Part shown: positions 34,640-47,700 of the stretch, piece by piece
How the letters are laid out: the number at the start of each line of letters is the position of its first letter
Position numbering within the stretch: the first letter of the stretch is position 1
Source of the DNA: Capsicum annuum
Taxonomy: Eukaryota > Streptophyta > Magnoliopsida > Solanales > Solanaceae
Assembly (NCBI RefSeq): GCF_002878395.1
Contig: NC_061116.1
Coordinates: 118,323,210-118,387,209, forward strand
Length of the DNA: 64,000 bases
Direction of reading: 5' to 3'
The notes under the pieces: generated by a model
The model's input: the letters and a program-made list of their open reading frames with translations, nothing else
Told to the model about the DNA's origin: nothing
Databases searched by the model: none
Translations under genes and position numbers: made by a program

Positions 34640-36060
34640 GATAAGCTTAAGGAGGATTGTTACCTTGAGCTTGATTTTGATTGGCGGAGAAGAGGTGAGG
34701 ATACTTGGTATGCATATCTTCTTTTTCTTCCCGAGTAGCTCTCTCAATGGACTGATTTCTCCAAAGAACTTTGACTAGAGGGACTTCTTTGTTCCTCAAC
34801 CTATGAGTCTGATAGTCTAAGATTTCTACTGGAATCTCTTCATAAGAGAAGTTGTTTTGAATGTCGATGCTCTGAATAGGGACTACAACTGTTGGGTCAC
34901 CTATGCACTTCTTGAGAAAAGAAACATGGAAGACTGGATGAACTAAGGCTAAATCTAAAGTCAATTCCAGCCCATAAGCTACCTTGCCTAAGCGACTGAG
35001 AATCCTAAAGGGACCTCCTATATATCGGGGACTGAGTTTCCCTTTCTTGCCGAACCTTATTACTCCCTTCATGGGAGAGATCTTCAGATATACATAGTCA
35101 TTGACCTCAAACTCGAGATCCTTTCTACGAACATCTGGATAGGACTTCTGTCGGCTCTGAGCAGCCTGGAGTCTTTCTCTAATCAGCTAAACTTTCTTGA
35201 AGGCATCAAATACTAAGTCAGTACCTATAATTAAGGCCTCACTAACTTCAAACCAACCGATCGGAGATCTATACCTCCTACCATAGAGAGCTTTGAATGA
35301 AGCCATCTGAATACTGGAATGATAGCTATTATTGTATGCAAACTCAATAAAAGGCAATTGGTCATCCTAATTTCCCTTGAAATCAACTACACACGCCCTT
35401 AGCATATCTTCAAGAGTCTGAATGGTCCTTTCTACTTAACCATCTTTCTAAGGATAAAAAGTTGTACTAAGATGAACTTGGGTACCAAGAACTTTTGGGA
35501 ATGCTTTCCAAAAGTAAGAGGTGAACTGGGTACCTCTATCTGAGATGATAGATAATGGAACACCATGTAATCTGACCAACTCCCTGATATAGAGTTTGGC
35601 ATAATCCTCAGCTGAATAAGAGGTACAAACTAGAAGGAAATAAGCGGACTTGGTCATCTTGTCTACAATGACCCAAACTAAATCATGTTGATAACGAGTG
35701 CGAGGCAAACCTGTCATAAAATCCATGTTCACTTCTTCGCACTTCCAAGTAAGAATGGTAAGCTCCTGCATGGAACCACTAGGCTTTTGATGCTCTATCT
35801 TAACCTGCTGACATGCAGAGCACTTAGCCACAAACTCTACGACATCACTCTTCATCCCACTCCACCAATAGATCTCCCACAAGTGATGGTACATCTTAGT
35901 AGCCCCTATATAAATAGAGTATCCTGCACCATGTGCTTCTTAAATAATTTGCTGCCTCAACTCATCTACACTTGGAACACACAAACGACCCTGACAATAA
36001 AGAACACCATCTGCCCCTTGGAAGAAAACCTCTGCTTTTTTATTCTGAATTGACTCTTTT
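34640..36060 (-). pseudogene. pol: F2 integrase with chromodomain
   Basis: Two long frames remain. 34647-35072 covers the integrase C-terminus (MKGVIRFGKKGKLSPRYIGG, HPVFHVSFLKK) and the chromodomain (VEILDYQTHRLRNKEVPLVK, LWRNQSIERATREE). 35448-35894 covers the zinc-binding Cys pair (CSACQQVK) and the core. The triad is kept: Asp 35721-35723, Asp 35538-35540, Glu 35430-35432, the last two 36 codons apart. The Gln just before the Glu is a stop (TAA) and the Trp of the usual TWKWEE motif is followed by Cys instead of Trp. Further breaks lie at 35073-35447. Confidence 0.88.
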
Positions 36061-36598
36061 AGATTGACAAGGCTAGGAACCCTATCTTGCTTCTCTTTCA
36101 CCTCAGAAACTATAGATGACTTTAAACTACTCTGAACACATACACCACCCTTTGAAGAGTTGAGTAAGCTAATGCCGAGTCTGGCAAGCTGATGGATCTT
36201 CTGAGCAATCTTTTTCTTTCTATCCTCAACATGAGAATACTACCCATGGAGAGTCTACTAAGAGAATTGGCCACAACATTAGCCTTGCCCAGATGGTAAA
36301 TGACACTCATGTCATAATCCTTCAAAAGATCTAACCACCTTCTCTAACGGAGATTGAGATCTTTCTAAGAAAAGACATACTGGAGACTCTTATGATCTGT
36401 GAAGACATCTACATAAACTCCATATAGATAATGCCTCCAAATCTTTAAGGCAATGACTATTGCTGCTAACTCAAGATCATGAGTAGGATAATTCTACTCA
36501 TGGGGCTTTAACGGTATGAAGGCGTAGGCTATGACTTTACCATACTGCATGAGGACACAACCTAAACCCACTCTTGATGCATCAATGCAGGAATACAC
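36061..36598 (-). pseudogene. pol: F2 RNase H, fused to RT by a deletion
   Basis: 36122-36325 reads MKDYDMSVIYHLGKANVVAN and SLSRLSMG; upstream the VFTD and WRHYLYG segments occur in broken frames near 36390-36440. The N-terminal part begins [20 protein letters not shown] and is joined in frame to the RT active-site segment at about 36595. Confidence 0.82.
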
Positions 36599-37080
36599 CA
36601 CAATATCATCTATGAAGACTATGACAAATACGTCCAAGTACTGCTTGAACACCCAATTTATCAAGTCCATGAAAGCTGCAGGAGCATTGGTAAGACTAAA
36701 GGACATAACGGGAAATTTAAAGTGACCATACTAAGTATGGAAAGCTGTCTTAAGGATATCATATTCTCTAACTCTGAGCTGATGATAGCCTGATCTGAGG
36801 TCTATCTTGAAGAAATAACTAGCACCATGAAGCTGGTCAAACAAGTCATCTATTTTGGGAAAAGGATACTTGTTCTTGACCATAACTTTGTTAAGATGAC
36901 GGTAATCAATACATATCATAAGAGAACCATCTTTCTTGTGCACAAATAAGACTGGTGCACCCCATGGGGAAATGCTGGGTCTAATGAATCCCTAATCTAA
37001 GAGATCCTTCAACTGATCTGTTAGTTCCTTGAGTTCTGCTAGTGCTATTCCGTATGGAAAAATAAATATAGGCTGAGTGT
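36599..37080 (-). pseudogene. pol: F2 reverse transcriptase, thumb and connection deleted
   Basis: 36731-36943 holds [20 protein letters not shown] and [13 protein letters not shown]; 36599-36706 holds [20 protein letters not shown] and the intact Ile-Asp-Asp site (Asp pair 36605-36610). Directly after VVYS the sequence jumps to the RNase H start, losing about 430 bases that are present at 62778-63208 in E5. Without thumb and connection the enzyme cannot work. Confidence 0.86.
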
Positions 37081-37780
37081 CTAGAAGCAGATCAATGCCA
37101 AAGTGTATTTCCCTTTCAGGATGAATGCCTAGAAGATCTTCGGTAACGACATCAGATTATTCATTAACCACTAGAGCTGATTCAAAGCTAGAAGATTTAG
37201 AACTTGAATCTTTAACATGCATGAGATAATACACATACCCCTTAGAAATCATTTTCCCTGCCTGAAGGTAGGAAACAAGCTGACCCCTGAATGATGAATT
37301 ACTATCCTTCCACTCTAGGATGGGATCATTCGGGAACTGAAACTGAACTATCCTATTTCTGCAGTCGATTGTGGCATAGCAGGAATTGAGCTAATCCATG
37401 CCGAGAATGAAATCAAAATTAGTCATCTCTAACTTGACTAAATCTGCTGACATAGATTTTGGAAATATCATAATCGGACAGTTCCTTATACCCACCGAGA
37501 TATGATGGTTTTAGCTACTGGGGTAGAGACTGAAAAGGGCTCTACTAAAATTTGAGGACTGATTTTGAATTCACCTACTATTTATGGAGTATCAAAAGAC
37601 AGGGATGCACTTGGATCTAGTAAAGCATAAACATGAACATAGAAAATTTGTAACGTACTAGTAATGACATCAAGAGAATTTTTCTTATCTTGTTGAGTCT
37701 GAAGAGCATAGAGTCTGTTTGGGCGTTACCCACTGGTAGCACTGAAAGTGGCACCTTACTGATTTGGGCGATCGGACTGG
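37081..37780 (-). pseudogene. pol: F2 protease and protease-RT linker
   Basis: The active site reads YALLDPSASLSF, with the catalytic Asp at 37615-37617 kept but Gly changed to Ser. The second segment (AMPQST, then DCRNRIVQFQF near 37350-37370) is recognisable. Several stops interrupt it. Confidence 0.76.
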
Positions 37781-38798
37781 GCTATGGAATAATTCTAATG
37801 ACCCTAAGGACCTGACTGCGGACACTCTCTAATCCTTTGGCTTGGTTTGCCACAACCAAAATAGATATCGCTACCAGATCTACAAATACCCTTGTGGTTC
37901 TTACCACAGGTCTGGCAAAGGGGATTTGTGCTGGCACTGCTAACACTGACCTGGGTCTGAGAGCCGTGGACTCTATCTCTAAATTTAGGAGCTGGAGCAC
38001 TGGAACTGTGAACGGTTTCCTCCCTTTGATTTGGGTTGAGCAAAACTGAAACTATCTGTCTTTACTCTCTTGTTATTCCTCTACCTAGTCCTAATCTTCT
38101 GCTCTTCTATTTGCTGAGAATGGGTCATGAGCCTAGCTAAAGTCATATCACTATTTAGCATCGCAGACCTACACTCATTTACCACGTAACACACTATCAT
38201 TCACCCCTGACATGAACTTGCTCATCTTAGCCCTAATGTTTGTAACCATATGAGGGGCATATCTGGCTAACTGAGTAAATCTGAGAGAATACTCCTTAAC
38301 CATCATATTTCCCTGCCTGAGGTTGATGAACTTAAGAACTTTGTCCTTCCTTAGCTCTTAGTGAAAGAATCTTTCTAAGAAGGCCGTGACAAATTCCTCC
38401 CACTCTATAGGATCTGCATCCTCTATCCTCTCAAACTTCCATTGTTTGTACCAAGTATGAGTGAAATCTTGCAACTGATATACGACTAACTCATCACTAT
38501 CAACGAAATTAACTCCTATGATGTCTATAACCTTTTGGACTTGGTCAATAAATTATTGATGGTCTTCATGAGACTTAGACCCAATGAAAGATGGAGGGTT
38601 CATTCGGGTGAAGTCCCGAATCCTAGCTGTGGCTGAGTTGACCACTGGATTGGCCGGAATAACTGGTGGCCACTCATTCTGGGCAGCCACAGACTGAGCA
38701 AGTGTGGTGAATGCTACTCTAAACTCTACATGAGAAATATGTTCGCCCAAAAGATCTTTGAGGTAAGGAGCTGGCTCATTTCTTCTCTTTGGAGGCAT
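37781..38798 (-). pseudogene. gag: F2 gag
   Basis: The start codon at 38796-38798 opens MPPKRRNEPAPYLKDLLGEH, and the first 81 codons are open, with RIRDFTRMNPPSFIGSKS. The middle is broken. The zinc-knuckle tail (37804-38043) has CQTCGKNHKGIC and a second knuckle with its first Cys changed to Tyr and His to Gln. The frame is stopped in several places. Confidence 0.85.
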
Positions 38799-39002
38799 AT
38801 TCTGAAGTAAGAGAAGAACGGATTAGACTGAGAGTTTAACTTGAGATTATGCTCACTAGCACGACATAAATATGGAAAGAAGGGAAACTATTCCTAAAAC
38901 ATCTTATAGCCTCCTGCACATAAATATGGTGCACAACACACCCATGTACAAGACTCTAATAGATGCGGCTTTCACACTTTCTAGGACTCTATTGAACCTT
39001 AC
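38799..39002 (-). other. F2 leader
   Basis: Non-coding leader between PBS and gag. The same leader, including the GTGTGGTGCACAACAC-like phrase, occurs in F1, E4 and the LARD-like element. Confidence 0.75.
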
Positions 39003-39014
39003 GCTCTGATACCA
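39003..39014 (-). other. F2 primer binding site
   Basis: Minus strand TGGTATCAGAGC, a perfect initiator-Met PBS, four bases from the LTR. Confidence 0.92.
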
Positions 39015-39018
39015 AGTT

Positions 39019-41595
39019 TGTAACGCCCCAATTTTTTGAACCAGAATGCTACACGGTACTTATGACCCCAAGAGACCACAAGCTAACCCATGACTGATAT
39101 CTCTACCTGTACACTTATTATATACAAGTAATATGTGGAAAATATGAATAATAGGCCATAAGGTTCTACTGAATAAAGAATCTATCAAAAACATAACATA
39201 TATATGGGTGACAAATACCCAAAACAATTGAAATCTAAATCAAATCTAATCTACATCTAAAATCCTCTAAGTACTTTCTGAATAAGGAGTTGAAGGAACA
39301 TGTCTACAACTAACTCCATCTAATAAAACTAAACCAAAAGAATAAATGAAATAAAATAATGTCATCCTCAAATAAAAGAGGACTCACTGCAACTCTGCGA
39401 CTGGAATGCTACTGCTACTGCTGATTTGGAGCTCGTGTCTGAGAACCTATGGTGTAACATGAAAGAAATCACCATAGCATAAATGCGTTAGCACAACTGG
39501 AGTACTGAGTATTCGAGTGAGGTAGGCTAAATGCAAAAGGGTTTACATGCATGAACAATGCTAACAGACTAACTGATATGAACGTGAGAGTGCAAAAATA
39601 CATTCATAGTAACTAGAATCGTGAATGCATGATAGATAGATCTATATTCTAATACATGGTTTACTGATAACTAACATGACTGATACTGAAGTTCTGATAA
39701 CATAGATGACTGTGTCTGATACTCCTGAATCTGATGGAACTATCCGTGTTCTGTTCTATAACTGAATTGACTGTATCTGATAGTCCTAGTGTACTGATAT
39801 CTAAAGAACTATCTGAGTTATTTTTCTGAGACTAATATTAAAACTATGGGAGGTAGCCCTATAACCGACATACCCTAATAACAGATTAAGATAAGTTGGG
39901 GTCCAATCGCTACTCCGACTGGAAGGGTGTCAATACCGCGCCACTAGTAAGGACAGCTATGAGTGATCCTTATCTGGCAAGTACTCAAAATGAGAATGGT
40001 AGGAACCCTAAACTGATAGGTTAAGCCACCTCATCAACCCTAATTTGACAGGTTAAGATTTCTCAACCTACGCTGGCTACGTAGTTTTGGAACACATGGA
40101 TGACTACTAATAATTATACCCTAAAACTGACAGGAGAGTTCCCATCCTTGGATTCGTTCGGTACTAATTACTACTCCCATCTGAAGAGACTGAACATGAT
40201 TTAACTGACTGTACGTGGAATGATCTTAATAAATTCCGTTGACTTATGGAATACTATTGATATCTGATAAATGACTACAATCATAAGGTTTTTGAGATTT
40301 CCTGAGTCGTGTGACTGACTGAATTCTATAGATCATGGCTTGACTAAGACTATCATGATAACATGACATGGTTATAGGCATACAGCTATATTTTTTGGGT
40401 ACAAGTACCCCCAGGACTCGATGAAAGAAAACTGACGCACATGACTGACTTGAATACGTGACCAACATCAACAATCCATAACATCATAACTTGGGAAAAT
40501 TCCATGAAGTACATGGATATCATACATTTTGTACATAAGTAAGATTTGCAAGTAAGCATGGCATAATCTCATAAGACTAGTTCATGAAAAACTCAACAAC
40601 ATTTACAAGACACAATATTAACATGAAAATCATTGGAACATGGGGGCATATCATGAATCCTTTGCTTGGTCACAATTTAGCTATATTACATGATTGCTAG
40701 TTTCCTAGGCATTTTATCAAACACCTTGCATGCACTCTTTAAGTAATAGGTATGTTTCATATATTTCACCATATTAAACCACCCAAATTAATGAGTTCCA
40801 ACTACCATAATCATAGCCTTCATGAAAATACAACTAAAATACTATTTTATAGCACAAATAGAAAACACCAACATAGATATGATCATATGACCACAGAAAT
40901 CATAATTTAGTATTTAAAGATTGATTTTTGAACTCCACGGATGAAATAAATCCATGGATAAACACTACGCATGCCTAACTCAGGGTTCTTTATAAATTTA
41001 AACTTGAAGTATTTGAAATCCTCTAATTCTGGAAGAAGATAGAGTCTTGTTCTTGAAGATAAAATTTAGAGAGATACCCTAGTTTTTGTTTGTGAAATAA
41101 TAATGAACATAATGGCTGAATTCGAACTCATCTGGGTATATATAGGCGAGTGGTAAGTGACCAAAATACCCCTATTTAAATGACCGTCACTTAGCCCATC
41201 AGACGAGTACCAGAAATGGGGTTTGCTGGATAAGAGTTGACGGCCTAGATGATGGTCCATCACAACTTTGACGGTCCGTCAGTCCTTATCCAGTACGTTG
41301 ATCAACTGCCTTAGCTGTGATGGTCCAAGTGGAGGTCCATAACTTATGTGGTGGTCTGTCAACTTAGCCATCACACCTGGGCATTTTCGACAGTTCTGAG
41401 TATAGTGTCCATAACTTCCTCATTTTTATGTTGGATTTTGACAAAATTGATATTATTGGAAAGCTAACTCAATTAACCAAATGGTAGAAAGTAAAAATCT
41501 CAAAACTACCACGTGTACAAAATAGATTTGCATTTCAAGGCAAGTTCTAGCGTCCTTGAGATGATTTCTAGCTAGGAAGAAGCACGGGTATTACA
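39019..41595 (-). repeat. F2 5' LTR
   Basis: Length 2577 bases, colinear with 31651-34288, with one perfect TGACGGTCCGTCA (41269-41281), a second changed by two substitutions (41250-41262), and the TATA box at 41134-41146. Confidence 0.94.
41134..41146 (-). promoter_or_regulatory. TATA box of the F2 5' LTR
   Basis: Minus strand CCTATATATACCC, the likely core promoter for the F2 transcript. Confidence 0.7.
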
Positions 41596-41600
41596 TTCTT
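41596..41600. repeat. F2 target duplication, right copy (TTCTT)
   Basis: Identical to 31646-31650. Confidence 0.95.
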
Positions 41601-42515
41601 GCTGCGACGCTTGATTTGGTTCCATAGTATGCAGATTTTAGAAATTATGTGGTCAGTGACATCATTCTAGACAACCTCAGTTTTCATTAAAAGAAAAAGT
41701 TTCTACATAAGGTATAAAGGTATTTCTGCGATGCAACTTATTTGTTCAGACATTGTGCTGACAACATTATTAGGAGATGCATACCATAGGTGGAGGTATT
41801 GAATATTATGGAAGAGTGTCATTTCTCCCCAGTTGGGAGACATCATGCAGGCAATTGAACTAACAAAAATCTTGCAAAGTGTCTATTATTGGACCTTAAT
41901 TCATAAAGATGCTTATGAATTTCTGATAGATTGTGATAAATGTCAACAAAGGGGCCCATCTCTAGACATCATGAGATACCAATGACTAAGATATTAGAGG
42001 TGGAGCTATCTGATATATAGGGCATAGATTACATGTTAGCCTTTGTGAGCTCTTATGGTCTCTAGTACCTCTTGGTTATTGTGGACTATGTGTCCAAGTA
42101 GGTAGAAGTTGTGGCTCTAGCAGACAATGAATACAAGAGAGTGGTTGCATTCTTGAGAAAGAACATTTTCTCTTGTTTTGGTATTGAAAGAACCATTATA
42201 AGTGATAGAGGGTCAAACTTTTACAACAAGATGTTCCAAGATGCTCTGGCTAAGTTTGGGCTGAAGCAACACTAGGTAGCCATACTATATCACCTGCAAA
42301 ATAGCGGACAAGTTGAAGCTTCAAATAGGGAAATAAATTCTATCCTAGCTAAGTCATTTATTGCAATAAAAAAAGATTGGTCAAGAAAACTTGATGATGC
42401 TCTTTGGATGTATCAAGTAGCTTTCAAGACGCCCATCAGAATGTCTCCTTACCAACTAGTTTTTGGTAAAGCTTGTCATTTGCCAGAGTAGCTTGAACTC
42501 AAGGCATTGTGGGAA
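41601..42515 (+). pseudogene. pol: Athila/Tat integrase, truncated by a second insertion
   Basis: The frame of the RNase H tail resumes right after the target duplication. The zinc-binding region is decayed but keeps CDKC (41932-41943). The triad is kept: Asp 42027-42029 (GIDYM), Asp 42204-42206 (SDRGSNF), Glu 42315-42317 (GQVEASN). The last two are 37 codons apart instead of 36, so there is one extra codon. A stop (TAG) lies at 42275-42277. The sequence reads on through [16 protein letters not shown] to KALWE, where the LARD-like element begins. Confidence 0.85.
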
Positions 42516-43893
42516 TGTCATGACCTGAACTGGGGCCCTGGCTGTGACGGGCATCCCAAACCATGAAGGCCCGAGAGCCCTTCTAACTTGCAATAAAATA
42601 CACTATTCATATACAAAGAGGAAGTGTGAAAATACATAACAAAATAGAATAATGGTCAACTTTTATTTCAAACTACTCAATACTAAAATGAGTTCAGAAA
42701 GATCAACAACATCTAACACTAGTCTGCGAAATCTGTAATAACTAAAAATAACCTCTGTCTGAAGATCGGGACAAGGCCCCCAGTCGGACCATAAATCAAA
42801 ATAAAAATAACAATGACTTATAAATTAGGCCTTCTGGAATAAGGGAGGCTCACCAACTTCCAATCTCAGACCAATCAATCTACAGCTTAGCGGGACCTCG
42901 AGATTTAGTCTTAGATCCTGAAATATGGGGGGGGTCAATACATATGTACTGGTATGTGAAATAAATCCAAAATAAGTAGCATCTTTAATACACAATATAG
43001 ATGAGAGCATTTCGTAAAACATTACAAATAAGATAAGTAAACTCATATGCATAATTTAGAATTTTCCAAAGCTTTCTTGCAAACATGACAATACATTGTT
43101 ACTCTTCTGAGCTAACCGGTCCACCCTACAAATTTGTACTTCCATGGGCTATATGGTATCCTCCCTTGACTCGGCGGCCAAGCCTCCAATACAAGTATGC
43201 CACAAGGATTGGTGTTCTTAATAGTTTGGTACACCCCTAACAAGCATACTGTGGCATCACCCTTACATGACGTCCACATTATTCCTTTTATAGGATAATA
43301 CCCGTATCGGCAACAACGGTTTCCAACGATGAGCCTTCACATTCAAATGCCTTCTTTGGGCAACTAACTAGCTCTATTACACCCATTTTAAAATTCTTTG
43401 AAAACATGCTTCATTCCTTCAAAACTTTTAATACTTATTCTATTAAGGGCATGTCATCACCGGGTATTGTCACATCCTGACTTTCAATTCATTCATATCA
43501 TATCATATTTATAACACATCTCATTTAGAACATGTAAATGACCACCAATGATTCAAAACATTATAAGAGAGTTATTACTTTGAGATCTCAAGAAAAACTT
43601 ATGCACTTATCCTCTTTTGGCAAGACTAAAAACATATGATGGCTATGTTAATTGTTCAATCACATGCAATTCTTCTCTTTAACGCAAAGTGTTTAATTAT
43701 ATCAAGAAAAATCCCCGCTCATCATATCACAAAACATGATAATCATCATGATGTTGAGAAACTTACTTTCAAAACGTGGTCCATGCATTCAAAATCATCC
43801 ATAATTCAAATAAACAATATACTTCAAAAAAGGAGGGGAAGTTCATTAATCATGCTCTCAATTTGAACCTTTCAAAAGATAATCGAAAACACA

Positions 43894-43936
<43 letters not shown>

Positions 43937-44783
43937 GCAAATTCAATTCCAAATAAAGGGGATCGAAACCAACATTTACTTCTATCAAAACAAAACCATG
44001 ATGCATGTAATTCAATTGTTATCAAAACCTCTTTTCGAAAACATGGTTATATATCTTTAAATTTGATAAAAATGTTAAAACCCATGCCCATGGAGTTTAA
44101 GGATAGTCCCACATACCTTAATTGATGAGGAATTCGTGAAAAGATCAAACCTTCAAAATTGGAAGAGCAAACCCTAGTTGATTTTGTCCTCTTGTGTTTT
44201 AGAAAGATGAACTAGGGATTTAAGAGAGTTAAAACATTAATAATGACCTAATTTCATCTATAGATGTTTAGGGATGGTTTTGGAACGTAAAAAGACTTGC
44301 TTTCCCTTGAAATAACTCAAAATGGATCTCCTACACCATAAAGCATAAGATTTGCGGTGCAAACCCCATGGAAAACCTTAAGGTTTGCGGCGCCTAATCC
44401 ATCGCTAAGCCTAGACCGTGTCTCATTCAAAATCTCATAACTTTTGACTTCGGACCCAGATTGTCAAATGGTTGAATGCGTTGGAAAGAAGAATCAAAGA
44501 CCTTTCATTTGATGTATAGTAGGACCTCTAACTTGTCATATTCTAGGAGTAATAGTCACTGGAATTTGATCCAATTTAAAACAACTACTTAAACTTGATC
44601 GATAGAAAATTTTTCAACTCTCCTTTGAGTTAGGGGATTTTTGTGACCTCAGTTCATATTCAAAGGTATTCCCACACTATAGAATTGATCATCACACATA
44701 TATTATTAAGAAATCATTTGATTCGGGTCTATACACGTAGGAACGATGATCTAAATTCTATCCGAAATGTGCGGGGTGTTACA
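42516..44783 (-). repeat. LARD-like element 3' LTR
   Basis: Length 2268 bases, TGTCATGACC at the low end and GGGTGTTACA at the high end. Its first 1.2 kb aligns with 48929-50087. Confidence 0.88.
43898..43933. repeat. (TA)18 microsatellite
   Basis: Perfect alternating TA tract inside the LTR. Confidence 0.95.
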
Positions 44784-47700
44784 TTATCTCCCCCTTGAGA
44801 TCATTCATCCCGAAATGATGGGTAGGGACTTGTTGAAGCTCTATAAGTAAGGAATAAGGAATGTACCCTCGCATTAAATACTATTCCTCAACAAAATATA
44901 CAAAGAAATCTTATGAGCTTCATGATAACCACTATTGAAACATATAAGCACGAAACATGAGGTAATGAGACTTTACATAGGGATGATCTTGCACATGAGT
45001 TCTATGAGTTATAATTATCACAACATAAGGCATGAGTTAATTTGGTAAACATTGGCCTGATTTACATCGGTACTAATCATCAAATAAGGTTTCGAGGAAA
45101 TATGGATAGAAGCATTCTCTTTCTCATAAGATACAGTAACTAGACTTAAACTTAGAGACATTACTCACCTATACCCCAAACGGTAAATAACATATTTTGT
45201 AATCTCCAACTTACAATTCTCCCATCACACATCTAACCACAAGAGTTTGAGTCCCATTACGTAGTGTTTATATATTGAAGCCTAACTCAAAATAACAGGG
45301 TGCTAACTTAAGCTACAAGACCTGTACTCTACACCCCAATAAGAAAATTATTTCACCTTATCACTACCATCAAACATACTCGAATTTTTTTTAAATCAAG
45401 TAGTACTAACCACATAACCCATTGATTTGCTATTCATCAAACACATCATTCAAGCCTATCATTACTACCACCACTTGAAGGATCTTCCCTCCAAGTCCAG
45501 TAAAATCAATCACTCTTACATAGACTTTCGCCATATATCTCCTCCTTAACTATTTCATATAAAAAAAGTTCTTCTCCTTCTTCTATCTTCTCCTATAACC
45601 TTAACTCAAGAAATCATATCCAAAAAATTTCACCTTCAAGAATATTTACTCCCCTACCAAAAACATAACCCGCTTCCACAACCACAATCATACAAATATA
45701 TGGAGGGTCATTGAGGGACCCAAGCATAAACATCGTGAATGAAAGTACCACTATTAGACCATAACTTATACTTATTGCACTACTCAAGGAGGGCTATGAA
45801 ATGGAAATACGATAGAATAGAAACGAAGTGCTTCATATATCAAGTTTATGGATCATAAGTAGAGGGTCATTCGGAAGAAACACAATACAACATAAATTCC
45901 TAGGATAAAGTACAGTGAGAACACTTTGGTGCACATATCAAGATAAAATGAGGGGAAGACACTGAATTACCCTCTTGGACCCAAAAACTAGTAAGACAAA
46001 CTGGGCATCGAATGCGTTAAGCAATGCACAGCGTCGGTCCTTATCGATGCGATTCCTAGCGCGATGCATCGATATCGTATTAGCCCACTTTTTAATCATC
46101 CAAACATGTCTCAAACGTCGTCTGGAAAATCTAAAACTTTCCTAACACACCCCTTTTACACCCCTAATCATGACTCAACTCAAAAATCTATATTTTAGGG
46201 TCGGGAAGATCAATTTTAAAATCATGGAAGTTAAGAGCTCAGAAAATGACTATGTCTTTTAACAATTACAAAAAAATTTCAGGTTGTCAGCTCTCCGTAC
46301 ATGAAACCAAGAGCGGTATTGAGTTAAGGATGCTACGGGGTGTTACATTACAACTAAGACAATGATTGCCGCTTGAAGTGATTACTCCTTATTTAAGAAA
46401 CTAAGATTTGCCATGAGTTTGCATAAACTTTATAACTTTGGAAAATACCGATGTAAAATGATTTGGTAATGTATAGAAAACATAATTTCTTCGAGCCAAG
46501 CATTATGTGAGTCACAGATTTTTATGGATTGTGAGAAATATAACATAGATCTTGGATACTTGGAATATTGGATCACTGAGACATCATTGCTTCTAGTTTG
46601 GATGTTGGAACATTACATGAGTTACATAGAGAATTCAAACCTTATACATAGGCAGTACTTGAACACATAATGTAGGACATTAGCAGAATAATCTCCTAAA
46701 TTAAAGTAAGAGGAGTATGCTTGAGTAGGAATAGATTTATCAGGACTCCACCCCGCAACTTGCCATATTGAGAAAAATTCAGGAACTAACTTAATTCCCC
46801 ATCTCCCCCTTAGATCAAAGTCACAATCCTAGACTTATGAGCATATCCCCTCATCAAATCTATAGATACAACTCTCAACACAAAAGAGACATCAACACAT
46901 ACTTTAACTCTAAACTCTCATCGAAGAACTATACTCTGAAGGCCTAACTTTTGTATAAATGCTACTGTTAACTTTCGTTAGACTCTATATCCATCACTCT
47001 ATAACTCCCACGCTCATGAGCACACATATTCATACTCCTTATCACAAAAGGGGGGTATCAGTATATACATGAACACAAACACCTCTCATTAATCTCTAAT
47101 ACAAAGACACTAAATTATTTCTAGGACATACCCTTTCAGGGACACTAATCGTAATATCTTCTAACTTCCAAAGCCATCAACTTACGACTAACATTTTCAT
47201 AGGCATAGACATCCTTGCTTCTAAACACTTAACACTCCATCTTCAATTCCTTAAAATACTATCATTACACCTTTAATCACAAACCTACAACTTAGCAAAA
47301 TTTGTAAAACAATACCAAAGGTGTATATTGCCTACCTACATTTCCATAATTCAACTTTAAATAATGCTATAAAATAACTCCCTAGACTTCTCTATACCAC
47401 AAGATTCGAGAATGACTTCTTGGTGCCTTAAACACTTATACACATAAAACTTTATCTAACAACCTGCTACCTGGGGTTCAACTTATTCCCTTATACTCAC
47501 GCTCCTATCCACTTAATGATTTAACCATAAGTCATTATTTTAACAATAGTCCTCATGTACACATATACCTCACGATTACCACTTAAACTTTTCATAAATT
47601 ATCAATCTAGCCCATTTCACACATCACATAAAGCTTGATAATTAATGTCAATAAAACATGCATCATTAATCTTAAGCTACTACTCTTACCAACACACTTC

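Larger units (their letters stand above)
31651..41595 (-). mobile_element. F2: structurally complete Del/Tekay gypsy element nested in Athila/Tat
   Basis: Length 9945 bases with two LTRs (31651-34288 and 39019-41595), PPT, PBS, gag, protease, RT, RNase H, integrase and chromodomain on the minus strand, and a perfect TTCTT target duplication. The LTRs differ at about 15 of the first 100 aligned bases by eye. Coding regions contain stops, and RT-RNase H has an internal deletion at about 36595, so it is not autonomous. Confidence 0.95.
27561..42515 (+). mobile_element. Athila/Tat-type gypsy element, interrupted by two insertions
   Basis: Plus-strand order gag (27600-28905), protease (29480-29805), RT (30040-31050), RNase H (31080-31620) and integrase (41601-42515), all decayed. 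Sequence style (DLGASINLMP protease motif, GEATLWLNEL Gag motif) is that of the Athila/Tat lineages. F2 (31651-41595) splits it between RNase H and integrase, and the LARD-like element at 42516 cuts off the integrase C-terminus. The 3' part lies beyond the window. Confidence 0.87.

Noticed and set aside
27561..42515. Endogenous pararetrovirus
   Set aside because: Integrase follows RNase H and the Gag, protease and RT motifs are Athila/Tat-like; no movement protein or transactivator is present.
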